DNA of 64,000 bases from Dielma sp000508965 (GCA_000508965.1 BAHV02000010.1:310001-374000); one strand, 5' to 3'; shown: positions 47,803 through 57,285, numbered from the stretch's first letter. Program-made: numbers and translations. Notes: generated by a model not told the origin, from the sequence alone.

Positions 47803-49431
47803 ATGTATTTTACGAGTCCGCAGCAGAAGCAAGAATTAAAAAGTTATATCAAGCAGATTCGCATGCCGCTGCTATTAAGCGGTCTTGGCGGCCTTCCTTA
47901 TAATTGCTTATCCGCGTTGGTGCCCATTATCCAAGGCTGGTGTATCGATCAGGTACTTGGCGGCAGCTATGAGGATGTTGTTTATGCGGTAATTATCTTA
48001 GCTGCGGTAACGATTGCTTATCAGTTCTTTCGTTTCTTTAAGCGTTATTCGGTAAGGGTGATGGCCAATCGGTTAAGTGCTAATCTGCGTTATTCATTGA
48101 TGGAAGCTCTGTTTCATACAAAAAATGATGATCTTGAATTAAAAGGCAGCGGTGATGTGCTGAATACATGTGTTAAGGATGTCGATCTGTTGGTTGAAGC
48201 AATCCGTAAAACGGTGACTGAAATCTGGGACACATGGGTGCTGATGCTCGCTTATCTGGCAGCTTTGGCAATGCTTGATTGGCGGCTGACACTGCTTGGC
48301 TGTATTCCTTTGCCGTTTGCTATTTTATGTGCCAACGCGATGAAGAAAAAAGTGGTGGCTAAAAATGAACTGGCAGTAAAGGCAAACAGTGAGGCAAGTG
48401 TTAAATTGAAGAAGACATTGGATGAGCTGACATTCGCGCGTATGAGCGGCTGTGAAGAATTAAATCTAGAGGCTTTGCGTGAAGCTTTTCAAAAGCAGGG
48501 CGATACTAATGGCTTGGCTTCCTTCATGAAAAACGGCCTGGCACCCATTTATCTGGGCATCGCGTCTTTATCCGTGGTTGTTGTTGTCGGATTGGGCAGC
48601 TTAAAGGTTGTCAATCGCGGCATGAGCGTTGGAGCATTGCTTTCAATGATTTCGCTGATGGGAACCTTAGCTCAGCGTTCAACGGTAGCCAGCAAGGTAT
48701 TTAATGTTCAGCAGGGAGCTATTGCCAGCTGGCATAATATATTTGCATTGCTTAATCGGGAACAGGATGGCAGCGGCAAATCATTAGCAGCACCTGTAAA
48801 TACTTTAGAATTAGCGCATGTATCTTATATGTATCCGCAGGCAAGGCATACTGCCTTTTGTGATTTTAATCTAAAGGTCACAAAGCCTTCGCTGATCGGT
48901 ATCCGCGGGGCAGTGGGCAGCGGCAAAAGCGCTTTGGCGAGAACGTTGTGCGGTTTTTATGATTATGAAGGCAGTTATAAAATTAATGATTGTGAAGTTA
49001 AAGAGCTTTCTGAAGCAAGCCGAGCGGCTCTTCTTAAATATATGCCGCATCAATTATCTTGTGTGAATGGCACGCTGTGTGAAGTAATTACCTGGGGCAG
49101 TCATCCGGATAATGATTATAAGGAAAGCAAACGTCAGGCATGTCTTGATGAATTGACTGATGATAAAGAAATCGGTGAAAACGGCAGTCAGTGTTCAAGC
49201 GGTCAGCAGCAGCGTATCAGTTTGGCCCGCGTTTTATATTCAGCGGCAGAAATATTGATTCTCGATGATCCGTTTGCCAATGTGGATCATAAAACCGAAA
49301 TTCAGCTGATTGACATGATTCGTGAATTAGCAAATAGAAAAATTATTTTTGTATTTTCTCACCGGCCATTGATTTTTGATGTCTGTGACCGGGTGATTCA
49401 GTTAGAAGGCGGTGATTGTGATGAAGCATAA
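47803..49431 (+). CDS. ABC exporter half-transporter (permease-ATPase), subunit 1
   Basis: 542 residues. An N-terminal six-helix membrane domain (about 20-300) is fused to an ATPase. Walker A is GAVGSGKSALARTL; the signature is CSSGQQQRISLARVL (LSGGQ-like but altered in the first two positions); Walker B is ILILDDPFANVD, with Asp replacing the usual catalytic Glu, followed by FVFSHRP. The altered Walker B suggests the degenerate site of a heterodimeric exporter. ATG 47803 has AGGGGG 7 nt upstream; ATG 47797 abuts the SD. It pairs with the overlapping downstream gene. Substrate unknown. Confidence 0.87.
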   Translation: MYFTSPQQKQELKSYIKQIRMPLLLSGLGGLPYNCLSALVPIIQGWCIDQVLGGSYEDVVYAVIILAAVTIAYQFFRFFKRYSVRVMANRLSANLRYSLMEALFHTKNDDLELKGSGDVLNTCVKDVDLLVEAIRKTVTEIWDTWVLMLAYLAALAMLDWRLTLLGCIPLPFAILCANAMKKKVVAKNELAVKANSEASVKLKKTLDELTFARMSGCEELNLEALREAFQKQGDTNGLASFMKNGLAPIYLGIASLSVVVVVGLGSLKVVNRGMSVGALLSMISLMGTLAQRSTVASKVFNVQQGAIASWHNIFALLNREQDGSGKSLAAPVNTLELAHVSYMYPQARHTAFCDFNLKVTKPSLIGIRGAVGSGKSALARTLCGFYDYEGSYKINDCEVKELSEASRAALLKYMPHQLSCVNGTLCEVITWGSHPDNDYKESKRQACLDELTDDKEIGENGSQCSSGQQQRISLARVLYSAAEILILDDPFANVDHKTEIQLIDMIRELANRKIIFVFSHRPLIFDVCDRVIQLEGGDCDEA

Positions 49432-51079
49432 AATATTAGTACCCTCAATATTTTCGGGATTCAAATCAAAGAAGCTGATCACTTTTTTCTGCTTCTTATC
49501 CATTGCTGCCGGTATTTATCTGCAGCTGCTGCCTTCTTTGCTCTTGAAACAGATTACCGATGAGCATATTGTGCCCGGTATCGCACAAGGTGTACTGTCT
49601 TTAGCTTTTGTCTATTTAGGTGCTGTATTGCTGAGCGGTGCAGCTGATTTAATTAAACAATATACGCTAAGCAGACTGACCCAGTCAGTCATTGTGGAAA
49701 TTAAGATCCGCATGAGTGAAAAGCTGCGGCATCTGTCTATTTTTACGATTCAGTCGAAGACCAGCGGTGAATGGATGTCTTATTTCAGTAATGATGTAGA
49801 TACGATTGCTACGTTATTTACCGATGATATCTTAACGTTAATTGCTAATCTTGGCAGTATGGCGGCTATCAGCTTTACAATCTATACGCTAAATCCTGCC
49901 GTGGCATTCTTTGTGGCGGCTGCACTGCCGATTCTGGTGCTGATTTCATATCGGTTTAATATTTTAACCTTCCGCAATCAGCTCAAGGCCAGAGTTTCTC
50001 TATCACGGCTGAATGGCTGGCTGAATTCACGGATTCAAAATACGCCCACTTTGCGCTTTTTTCATCAAGAGGCAGATCAGTTAGATAAACTGCAGGCACC
50101 GCTTGATGAAAATTATCGAATTTTAAATAAGACCAATTTTTATGATTCACTTTTCCCATGTATAATGAATATATTTCGAGGCTTGGTTTTGATCTGCTTT
50201 TTACTTTATGCGAAACAGGATATTGATTCAGGCGGTCTATTAAGCAGCGGCAGTGTTGTTGCCTGTGTAAATTTGCTGCTTCAGCTGTTAGCGCCAGTCG
50301 AGGCGATCGCAATGCAGCTGCAGACCATTCAGGAAGCTGCCAGCGGTGTTAAACGCATTATAGATTTTGAAAACCTTGAGGAGGAAGAGAGGGCTGAAAG
50401 AGAAATTGACGGCGGCGGCGCGGTGATCCGCTGTGATGATTTAACTTTTGCTTATCCGAATCAGAGACCAATATTTGACGGGTTATCTTTGACTATCCGT
50501 CAAGGTGAACGAATTGTGATTCAAGGGAAGACAGGCGAGGGAAAGTCAACGCTGATGAATCTTTTAACGGGGCTGTATGCGCCGGATAAAGGAACTGTTT
50601 CTTTATTAAATAAAGATCCCTTTGGTATGAGTGAAGAAGAACGCCGCCAGTCGGTGGGCGTGATTTCTCAACTGTTTCTGACAAGACAGGGAACCATTAG
50701 GGAGCTGATAACCTTAAATGATCCTGCGATTACTGATGAGCAGCTGAAAAAATGCTGTAAGCTTGTGAAAATGGATGAGGTCATAGAAAAGCTGCCTGAT
50801 GGCTATGACAGTATGCTGGCTCCGGGCAGCAACGCACTTTCAAATGGTCAAATGCAGCTGCTGGCCTTGGCTTGCGCCTTGATTCATGAACCGCCGGTTC
50901 TCTTTTTAGATGAGATGACATCCGGACTAGATGCCGAAAGTGAAAATGAAGTTTTTGAGGTGATCCGCCAGCTAAGTCAAGACCGCACGATCTTTACCAT
51001 TTCTCACCGTTATTCTGACGCATTGAATCCGACCTGTATTCTAAAACTGCAAAACGGCAGACTGGTAATCGCTGACTGA
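49421..51079 (+). CDS. ABC exporter half-transporter (permease-ATPase), subunit 2
   Basis: 552 residues, membrane domain (about 15-300) plus ATPase. Walker A is GKTGEGKSTLMNLL, the Q-loop is VISQLFLTRQG, the signature is LSNGQMQLLALACAL, and Walker B is VLFLDEMTSGLD with the catalytic Glu intact. It therefore supplies the active hydrolysis residues in a heterodimer with subunit 1. The start ATG overlaps the subunit 1 gene by 11 nt; GGCGGTGA is the likely SD. Multidrug or peptide export is the usual role of such pairs; the cargo cannot be told from sequence. Confidence 0.88.
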   Translation: MKHKILVPSIFSGFKSKKLITFFCFLSIAAGIYLQLLPSLLLKQITDEHIVPGIAQGVLSLAFVYLGAVLLSGAADLIKQYTLSRLTQSVIVEIKIRMSEKLRHLSIFTIQSKTSGEWMSYFSNDVDTIATLFTDDILTLIANLGSMAAISFTIYTLNPAVAFFVAAALPILVLISYRFNILTFRNQLKARVSLSRLNGWLNSRIQNTPTLRFFHQEADQLDKLQAPLDENYRILNKTNFYDSLFPCIMNIFRGLVLICFLLYAKQDIDSGGLLSSGSVVACVNLLLQLLAPVEAIAMQLQTIQEAASGVKRIIDFENLEEEERAEREIDGGGAVIRCDDLTFAYPNQRPIFDGLSLTIRQGERIVIQGKTGEGKSTLMNLLTGLYAPDKGTVSLLNKDPFGMSEEERRQSVGVISQLFLTRQGTIRELITLNDPAITDEQLKKCCKLVKMDEVIEKLPDGYDSMLAPGSNALSNGQMQLLALACALIHEPPVLFLDEMTSGLDAESENEVFEVIRQLSQDRTIFTISHRYSDALNPTCILKLQNGRLVIAD

Positions 51080-51652
51080 ACCGTTAAATATTTTCAGCAT
51101 TTAAAGTATTGTATCACTGATCCCACGATTCAGGTGGGTGATTACACGATGGTTAATGATTTTGTGAATGATCCTTGCGATTTTGAAAAAAACAAGGTGC
51201 TGGTTCATTATCCAATCAAACATGATCAACTGATCATCGGCAAATTCTGTTCGATTATTCAACAGTGCTAATCATTCAATGCAGTCTTTATCTGCCTATT
51301 CTTTTCCATTATTTTATGAAGCATGGCTTCGTTCAATAAAGGATGTGGCATCATCATGGGACAACAAAGGTGATACTCGTATTGGCAATGATGTATGGAT
51401 CGGATATGAAGCAATCATTATGGCAGTCGTTACGATCGGCGATGGGCAATCATCGCTTCAAGAGCGGTTGTCACAAAAGATGTTGAGCCGTATGCGATTG
51501 TTGGCGGAGCACCTGCGAAAATGATAAAACGGCGTTTTTCTGACTCAACGATTTCTGCTTTGCTTGTAATCAAATGGTGGGATTGGCCGCAAGACAGAAT
51601 CATGCGAAATATTGACGCGATTCAATCAGGTCAGCTTGATGAAATAAAATAA
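51080..51652 (+). pseudogene. Decayed Vat/CatB-type hexapeptide acetyltransferase
   Basis: Fragments of a xenobiotic (streptogramin/chloramphenicol-type) acetyltransferase in several frames. The first reads KYFQHLKYCITDPTIQVGDY and later VHYPIKHDQLIIGKFCSI before a stop at about 51270. The next part, in another frame, has GDTRIGNDVWIGYEAIIMAV. A third has AVVTKDVEPYAIVGGAPAKM and a KWWDW motif, ending at TAA 51652. No start codon or SD is found, and the segment between SI and the second fragment is scrambled. It directly follows the ABC gene, which suggests loss of the 5' end. It is inactive as it stands. Confidence 0.8.
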
Positions 51653-51721
51653 TAGTGGGCAGTCAATGCAATTCATTGGCTGCTTTTTCAATTGTTAGTC
51701 TTTCACTAACTTTTATGCATA

Positions 51722-51747
51722 ATAAAAGCCACATCAACATGTGGCTT
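51722..51747 (-). terminator. Terminator of the second GH1 gene
   Basis: Minus strand AAGCCACAT-GTTG-ATGTGGCTT followed by TTATT. Confidence 0.85.
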
Positions 51748-51763
51748 CATAAAACGAAGAGTG

Positions 51764-53212
51764 TTAATCTAAATCTTCACCATTACTCTCAATACATTTT
51801 TTATACCAATAGAAACTATCTTTTTTATAGCGTTTAAGCGTACCGTTTCCTTGATTATCTTTATCTACATAAATAAATCCATAGCGTTTTTCCATTTCAC
51901 CCGTAGATACACTGACTAAGTCAATGCTTGCCCATGGCGTATAACCAATTAAATCAACACCGTCATTAATTGCTTCTTTCATTTGAATGATGTGTTCTTT
52001 AATATATTGAATGCGATAATCATCATGAATCTTGCCATCTTCAAATGTATCTCTGGCGCCTAAACCATTTTCAGTAACCATAATTGGCACACCATATCGG
52101 TCATAAACATGATTTAAAGTATAACGTAAGCCTTTTGGATCGATTTGCCAATTCCACTCAGTAGCTTTTAGATATGGATTCTTAGCTCCGCCCATGACAT
52201 TCCCTGAGACCTTGGCACTGCTTGAATCAGAACTGATGCAATTAGACATGTAATAACTAAATGAATAGAAATCGACGGTTCCTTGTTTGATGATTGATAA
52301 ATCTTCATCAGTGATTTCAAAATGGATATCATTCTTTTCAAAATAACGTTTAATGTAATACGGATAAATCCCCTTAACCTGCACGTCACCGGAGAAGCAA
52401 TTGCGCATCAGATCTTCTTGCTGAGTGAGAATTACATCATCTGGATTGCATGTCAGCGGATAAACCGTAATATGACAAATCATCGTACCAAATTGAAACT
52501 CCGGATTAATTGATTTTCCTAACAGTACAGCTTTTGCGCTGGCAACAAATTGATGATGAAGCGATAAGAAACGGGTATTTGGATCATCAACCTGAGCGGT
52601 GAAGAATTCCGTTCCTTCATTGAGAATACCCGCATGATTCCAGTTACCTAATTTGGTAGTTAAGCAATTGATTTCATTAAATGGAATCCAATACTTAACA
52701 ACATCCTTATAGCGTTTAAATAATACTTCACAGAAATTTAAATAGTAATCTATGCATTCACGGCTTGCCCAACCATTGCATTTACCGGTTAATGCGAAAG
52801 GATTCTCATTATGATAAATAGTTACTAATGGTTCAATATTGTATTTCTTTAATTCCGCAAATACATGATCATAGAATTCAAGACCTTTTTCATTAGGCTG
52901 GGATTCGTCGCCATTAGGGAAAATACGAGTCCAGTTAATTGACATTCTAAAGATATTAAAACCCATTTCTGCACATAATGCGATGTCTTCTTTATAATGA
53001 TGATAGAAATCGATTGCTTCATGAGAAGGATAATAATATTTATCTTCATCAATTACCGGTGTAATTCTTCTAGGATCTTTATGTGTTCCTGAAGTCATAA
53101 CATCAGAAATACTGACCCCTTTGCCATCTACATTCCATGCACCTTCACATTGATTGGCGGCAGTTGCCCCTCCCCAGAAGAACCCCTGAGGGAATTTTTT
53201 GTTTTCTTTCAT
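51764..53212 (-). CDS. 6-phospho-beta-glucosidase (GH1), second locus
   Basis: 482 residues, full-length GH1. The start FFWGGATAANQCEGAW, acid/base Glu in WIPFNEINC, nucleophile Glu in VTENGLGARD, and phosphate-recognition segment GYTPWASIDLVSVSTGEMEKRYG all fit the phospho-beta-glucosidase branch. ATG 53212 follows AGCGAGG. It is divergent from the ridA-EIIBC-aminotransferase genes across a 174-nt regulatory gap, so it probably processes what that PTS imports. It is distinct in sequence from the GH1 of the first locus. Confidence 0.93.
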   Translation of the reverse strand: MKENKKFPQGFFWGGATAANQCEGAWNVDGKGVSISDVMTSGTHKDPRRITPVIDEDKYYYPSHEAIDFYHHYKEDIALCAEMGFNIFRMSINWTRIFPNGDESQPNEKGLEFYDHVFAELKKYNIEPLVTIYHNENPFALTGKCNGWASRECIDYYLNFCEVLFKRYKDVVKYWIPFNEINCLTTKLGNWNHAGILNEGTEFFTAQVDDPNTRFLSLHHQFVASAKAVLLGKSINPEFQFGTMICHITVYPLTCNPDDVILTQQEDLMRNCFSGDVQVKGIYPYYIKRYFEKNDIHFEITDEDLSIIKQGTVDFYSFSYYMSNCISSDSSSAKVSGNVMGGAKNPYLKATEWNWQIDPKGLRYTLNHVYDRYGVPIMVTENGLGARDTFEDGKIHDDYRIQYIKEHIIQMKEAINDGVDLIGYTPWASIDLVSVSTGEMEKRYGFIYVDKDNQGNGTLKRYKKDSFYWYKKCIESNGEDLD

Positions 53213-53274
53213 ATTTACCTCGCTTTCTAACCAGAACAATGAAATATATTTTATTCATTTGTCCTTATAAGGCC

Positions 53275-53302
53275 ATTATAGCATAAAAAAAATAAAATAC
53301 AA
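53275..53302 (-). promoter_or_regulatory. Promoter of the second GH1 gene
   Basis: Minus strand TTGTAT (53302-53297), 16-nt spacer, TATAAT (53280-53275). Confidence 0.65.
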
Positions 53303-53316
53303 TGAAAAATATGCTA

Positions 53317-53345
53317 TTGACTAAAATAAATTTAAGTGATATATT
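53317..53345 (+). promoter_or_regulatory. Promoter of ridA-EIIBC-aminotransferase
   Basis: TTGACT (53317-53322), 17-nt spacer, TATATT (53340-53345). TGAAAAATAT occurs on both sides (about 53303 and 53354), with a variant TGAAATATAT near 53240. These are possible operator half-sites in the divergent region. Confidence 0.65.
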
Positions 53346-53386
53346 GTCTTTAGTGAAAAATATTTTATCAAGAAAGGGTGATTGAA

Positions 53387-53764
53387 ATGGATCGAATTAT
53401 TTCCACCGAGAAAGCGCCAGCAGCAATTGGTCCTTATTCTCAAGCAATGAAAGCAGGCAATATGCTGTTTGCCTCTGGACAGATTCCAGTAGATCCAGCT
53501 ACCAATGAAATAGCTGGTACAACCATTGAGGAACAAGCACAGCAAGTAATGAAAAATGTTTGTGCGATTCTCGAAGCATCATCGATGAGCGTAGAGGATG
53601 TCGTTAAAACAACTTGTTTCTTAGCCGATATGAAAGATTTCGCGGCATTTAATAGGATTTATGGGGATACGTTTACAAGTTGTCCGGCACGTTCTTGCGT
53701 TGCTGTAAGAGAAATTCCAAAAGGCGTTTTATGTGAGGTAGAAATCATCGCAGTTAAGCGATAG
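53387..53764 (+). CDS. ridA: RidA-family enamine/imine deaminase
   Basis: 125 residues, standard RidA size. It speeds the hydrolysis of reactive enamines and imines such as 2-aminoacrylate, formed by PLP enzymes. Conserved features: KAPAAIGPYSQAMKAGNMLFASGQIPVD is here split by ordinary spacing, VVKTTCFLADMKDFAAFN, and the C-terminal ARSCVAVREIPKG with the essential Arg, followed by EVEIIAVKR. ATG 53387 has AGAAAGGGTG. It lies directly before a PTS EIIBC gene and one gene from a PLP aminotransferase, so it may protect against imines made by that enzyme. Confidence 0.93.
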   Translation: MDRIISTEKAPAAIGPYSQAMKAGNMLFASGQIPVDPATNEIAGTTIEEQAQQVMKNVCAILEASSMSVEDVVKTTCFLADMKDFAAFNRIYGDTFTSCPARSCVAVREIPKGVLCEVEIIAVKR

Positions 53765-53775
53765 AAAGGATAGTT

Positions 53776-55149
53776 ATGAAATACGAAAAGATGATTAAGG
53801 ATATTTTAGGGGCAATTGGCGGCAAAGAAAATATTACAAGTGCAGCTCATTGTATGACACGTTTACGTCTTACTCTAAAAGATAACAGTAAAGTTGAAGA
53901 AGAAACGATTAAAAATATTGATGGAGTTATGGGATTAGTCAATAATGGTCAGCAAACACAGATTGTTATTGGGCCTAATGTTGCTAATGTCTATAAAGAA
54001 TTTATTGAAATAACCGGCTTGGCTGAAGAAGCATCCATTGATGAAAACATCGATGATTTAAAGAAAGACTTAAAAAATAAAAAAGGTAATTTAATGACTT
54101 CTTTCTTTGAAACCATCGCAGGCATCTTTAATCCGATTGTTCCGGCTTTGGCAGGTGCTGGTTTAGTCCGTGCCGTATTAACTATTGCAGTTGTTTGCGG
54201 CTTGGATAATTCAAGTAATACTTATTATGTAATCAATACTATTGCGAATGGTGTATTTACTTTCTTGCCGTTCTTGCTTGCTGCATCTGCTGCCAAACAA
54301 TTTAAAATGAATCAATATGTAGCTTTAACGATCTGCGCGGCAATGATGTCTAGCAATTGGGCAGCATTACTTGCTGAAGGAACTACAACATTCTCTTTCC
54401 TTGCTATTCCATTTACTGTAGTGAATTATGCATCCAGCGTATTACCGATGGTATTTGCCATTTGGTTTGCATCAATTATAGAAAAATATGTTGACAAGAT
54501 TATCCCTGGTGCGTTAAAAATTATCTTAGTACCATGCTTAGTTATGTTAATTGCTACTCCGATTGCTTTAATTACCATTGGACCAATCGCGACTTGGGTA
54601 GGCAATCAATTAGCGGTAATTGTAACACTTCTGTTTGAAAAAGGTGGTGTTTTTGCCGGTATAATTTATGGCGGTATCTATTCTTCAATGGTTGTACTTG
54701 GTATTCATCATGGCATGGTTCCTGTATTAGTACAAGGCATTACGACACAAGGCTTTAACTATATTTCACCGACGTCCGGCGCTGCTAACATGGGACAAGC
54801 AGGTGCTGCTTTCGGTGTATGGCTAAAAGCAAAGAATCCTAAAATGAAAGCAATTGCCGGCTCGGCAACAATTTCAGCCATTACCGGTGTTACCGAACCT
54901 GCTATTTATGGTGTAAACTTCAAATATAAGAAACCTTTCTTAGCTGCCTCTATCGGTGGTGCTGTAGGCGGTGGATTTGCATCATTCTTCGCATTAAAAG
55001 CCTATGCTATGGGAGGGCCTTCATTCTTAAACTTTGCGATGTTTATGGGTGAAGATCCAATGAATATGTGGTTAGTAATGCTTGGCTTTGCCATTGCCTT
55101 TATCATTGCGGCAGTTTTAACTGTAGTGATGGGTTTTGAAGAAAACTAA
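53776..55149 (+). CDS. PTS EIIBC, beta-glucoside/sucrose family, without EIIA
   Basis: 457 residues. EIIB (1-85) has the phospho-Cys26 in SAAHCMTRLRL; the membrane EIIC (about 105-455) has PALAGAGLVRAVLT and GVTEPAIYGVNF. It stops after ten residues past the last helix, with no EIIA domain, so an EIIA must come from elsewhere, perhaps the EIIBCA of the first locus. It begins 9 nt after the ridA stop (SD AGAAAGG), and a hairpin then separates it from the aminotransferase gene. Confidence 0.92.
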   Translation: MKYEKMIKDILGAIGGKENITSAAHCMTRLRLTLKDNSKVEEETIKNIDGVMGLVNNGQQTQIVIGPNVANVYKEFIEITGLAEEASIDENIDDLKKDLKNKKGNLMTSFFETIAGIFNPIVPALAGAGLVRAVLTIAVVCGLDNSSNTYYVINTIANGVFTFLPFLLAASAAKQFKMNQYVALTICAAMMSSNWAALLAEGTTTFSFLAIPFTVVNYASSVLPMVFAIWFASIIEKYVDKIIPGALKIILVPCLVMLIATPIALITIGPIATWVGNQLAVIVTLLFEKGGVFAGIIYGGIYSSMVVLGIHHGMVPVLVQGITTQGFNYISPTSGAANMGQAGAAFGVWLKAKNPKMKAIAGSATISAITGVTEPAIYGVNFKYKKPFLAASIGGAVGGGFASFFALKAYAMGGPSFLNFAMFMGEDPMNMWLVMLGFAIAFIIAAVLTVVMGFEEN

Positions 55150-55160
55150 CACGAATCTTA

Positions 55161-55184
55161 GAGGGTACATCCGTATCCTCTTTT
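55161..55184 (+). terminator. Intercistronic terminator after EIIBC
   Basis: GAGGGTAC-ATCC-GTATCCTC (one G-U pair) followed by TTTT. It probably lowers expression of the aminotransferase relative to the PTS. Confidence 0.65.
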
Positions 55185-55203
55185 ATCAGAGAGGAAGAGG
55201 AAA

Positions 55204-56403
55204 ATGAAAGAAAAAATGATAAAAGCATTCCGCAATGCCAATGGCGGATTATTCTCGAATGTTGAAAAGGCGGATGTCGGCGGTTCATATCAAGAACTTG
55301 AAAAACAAGGGGTAGCATTAATGGGATGGGCAGATCCATTTATGCCTGATTTTTCACTTCCTGAACATGTGAAAAAGGCAACCATTCAAGCCATCGAGGC
55401 AGCAGCTGCACCCCATTATACGGCACCGATCGGTAATCAAATATTGAAAAATAAAATTGCTGACAAATTAAGAAAACAAAATGGTTTGACGGTAGACCCT
55501 CAACGGAATATATTAATTACACCCGGCTCTGATTCAGGCTTGTATTTTGCTATGTTACCTTTTATAGAAGCCGGTGATGAGGTACTTATTCCAGCGCCAA
55601 GCTACCCTAATAATTTCTTAAATGTTGAAATCATGGGCGGCCGCACGATTCCTGTACCCTTAAAGGAAAGCAATCATTTTCAGCTTGAAATTGATGAATT
55701 TGAAAAGAGGGTGAGTGAGCATACTAAGATGGTTGTATTAACGCATCCTAATAATCCGACAACAACGGTATTTAATCGTTCTTCACTGGAAGCCTTAGCC
55801 GATTTTGTCATTCGTCATGACTTGCTTTTAGTTTGTGATCAGGCTTTTGAAGATTTCTGTTATGAGAATGAAATGATTACACCAGCCTCTTTACCGGGGA
55901 TGTTTGAGAGAACGATCACGGTATTCTCATTCTCAAAGGGGATGGGGCTTAGCGGATATCGGGTTGCCTATTTAGTATGCAGTGATGTGATCATGGATAC
56001 GATGTTTGCCAACGCTGTTTCTGTGCTTGGAGCGACAAATACAGTCAGTCAGTTAGCGATCCTTGCAGCTCTTGAAGATTCTTCATTTATGAAAGAATTC
56101 GAGGCAGCCTTTGATTATCGAAGGAAAAAAGCATTTGAAATTATCAATTCTATTCCTCATGTCAGCATGCTGATGCCTGAATCGGGCTTCTTATGTTGGG
56201 TAAATGTATCTGAATTAGGTAATTCCAGCGATATTGTTAGTTATTTAGTCAAGGAAGCAAAGGTATCGGTGAATGATGGCATTAACTATGGTATTGGCGG
56301 CGAAGGTCATTTACGCATTGTATTAGGCGTATATCGAGATAATCAAAGAGTTGTTGACGCGTTATTAAGAATAAAAAAAGCATTAGAGAAATATCATCAA
56401 TAA
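55204..56403 (+). CDS. PLP-dependent aminotransferase, class I/II
   Basis: 399 residues, fold-type I. Recognisable segments: LITPGSDSGLYFAMLPF (cofactor phosphate region), PAPSYPNNF, LTHPNNPTT, DQAFEDFCY with the PLP-pyridine Asp, and the Schiff-base Lys in FSFSKGMGLSGYRVAY. The substrate is not evident; relatives include aspartate/aromatic aminotransferases and C-S lyases. SD GAGGAAGAGG. Its place behind ridA and a glycoside PTS suggests that the imported glycoside carries an amino or amino-acid group; this is inference. Confidence 0.87.
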   Translation: MKEKMIKAFRNANGGLFSNVEKADVGGSYQELEKQGVALMGWADPFMPDFSLPEHVKKATIQAIEAAAAPHYTAPIGNQILKNKIADKLRKQNGLTVDPQRNILITPGSDSGLYFAMLPFIEAGDEVLIPAPSYPNNFLNVEIMGGRTIPVPLKESNHFQLEIDEFEKRVSEHTKMVVLTHPNNPTTTVFNRSSLEALADFVIRHDLLLVCDQAFEDFCYENEMITPASLPGMFERTITVFSFSKGMGLSGYRVAYLVCSDVIMDTMFANAVSVLGATNTVSQLAILAALEDSSFMKEFEAAFDYRRKKAFEIINSIPHVSMLMPESGFLCWVNVSELGNSSDIVSYLVKEAKVSVNDGINYGIGGEGHLRIVLGVYRDNQRVVDALLRIKKALEKYHQ

Positions 56404-56529
56404 TAAAAATTATTTTAGTGAAATCCGGAAATTCATCATTGATTGAACGATATTTCAGCGATATACTATATATAACATGGAAAGGAAACATCGCATACTT
56501 TAACAAGCGTTGTTGAAAAGGGGAAGAAT

Positions 56530-57192
56530 ATGGCACATCAACCAATAAAATTAACTAAAGTCGATCGAGTAATCTTAAATTCCTATATAACGATGATTCA
56601 AGGCTTAGCCTTTTATCTGGGGAATGGTTATGAAATGGTTTTACATAGTCTTGAGAGCTTTGAACATTCAGTTATTTGTATAATCAATGGTGAACATACA
56701 GGCCGTAAAGTAGGGGCGCCAATCACAGACTTAGCATTAAATATGCTTGATGAAATATCAAAAGGGCAAGAAGATTATATTACATATTTTAGTAAAAATC
56801 GTAAAGGTGAACCTCTAAAATCAACCACGATTGCTATTCGAGGGGATAAAGGCAGAATTGTCGGCTTATTCTGTATCAATTTCTATATGAATACACCTCT
56901 TCATGATATCCTTCAAACGATGCTGCCTGTGTCAACACCGCCGGTGAATACCCCTAAGGAAAACTTTGCGGAGAATTCAGATGAATTGATTGAAACCGCG
57001 TTAGAAGCAGTAAAGAATGAAATCTATGCTGATCAGTCGATCAGTGCCAGCAATAAAAATAAATATATTGTTTATCAGCTGGATGAACGGGGGATTTTCA
57101 ATATTAAGGATGCTGTTGTGAAAGTAGCTAATTTACTTGGGATTTCTAAAAATACTGTTTATATGCATATTCGTAATAAAGCAAAGAAATAA
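56530..57192 (+). CDS. YheO-type PAS/HTH transcriptional regulator
   Basis: 220 residues. The N-terminal YheO-like PAS domain (about 10-125) has LAFYLGNGYEMVLHSLESF, the GRKVGAPITDLAL segment and GRIVGLFCINFYMN. A linker is followed by a C-terminal helix-turn-helix (about 175-218) ending VANLLGISKNTVYMHIRNK, the usual HTH_22-type end. The same family includes DauR. It is likely the regulator of the GH1/ridA/PTS/aminotransferase locus, which it follows by 126 nt. A TGAAAT...ATTTCA-type pattern lies in the upstream gap and similar TGAAA motifs in the divergent promoter region. Confidence 0.85.
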   Translation: MAHQPIKLTKVDRVILNSYITMIQGLAFYLGNGYEMVLHSLESFEHSVICIINGEHTGRKVGAPITDLALNMLDEISKGQEDYITYFSKNRKGEPLKSTTIAIRGDKGRIVGLFCINFYMNTPLHDILQTMLPVSTPPVNTPKENFAENSDELIETALEAVKNEIYADQSISASNKNKYIVYQLDERGIFNIKDAVVKVANLLGISKNTVYMHIRNKAKK

Positions 57193-57209
57193 GATTGAAT
57201 TTAATCAGC

Positions 57210-57232
57210 AAATGGTACGGATACCATTTTAT
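57210..57232 (+). terminator. Terminator of the YheO-type gene
   Basis: AAATGGTA-CGGA-TACCATTT followed by TATT. Confidence 0.7.
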
Positions 57233-57285
57233 TAATCGTTATACTGTGACTAGTAGAATTCTTTACATGAAGAATAACAAGCACT

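Noticed and set aside
47715..47903. 62-residue frame in the ABC leader as a leader peptide
   Set aside because: No SD before its ATG, and it extends through the terminator into the ABC gene in another frame. A regulatory peptide is possible but unsupported.
51279..51524. 81-residue frame annotated as a separate small acetyltransferase
   Set aside because: It is the middle part of the decayed Vat/CatB-type gene; fragments on both sides in other frames complete the family sequence.
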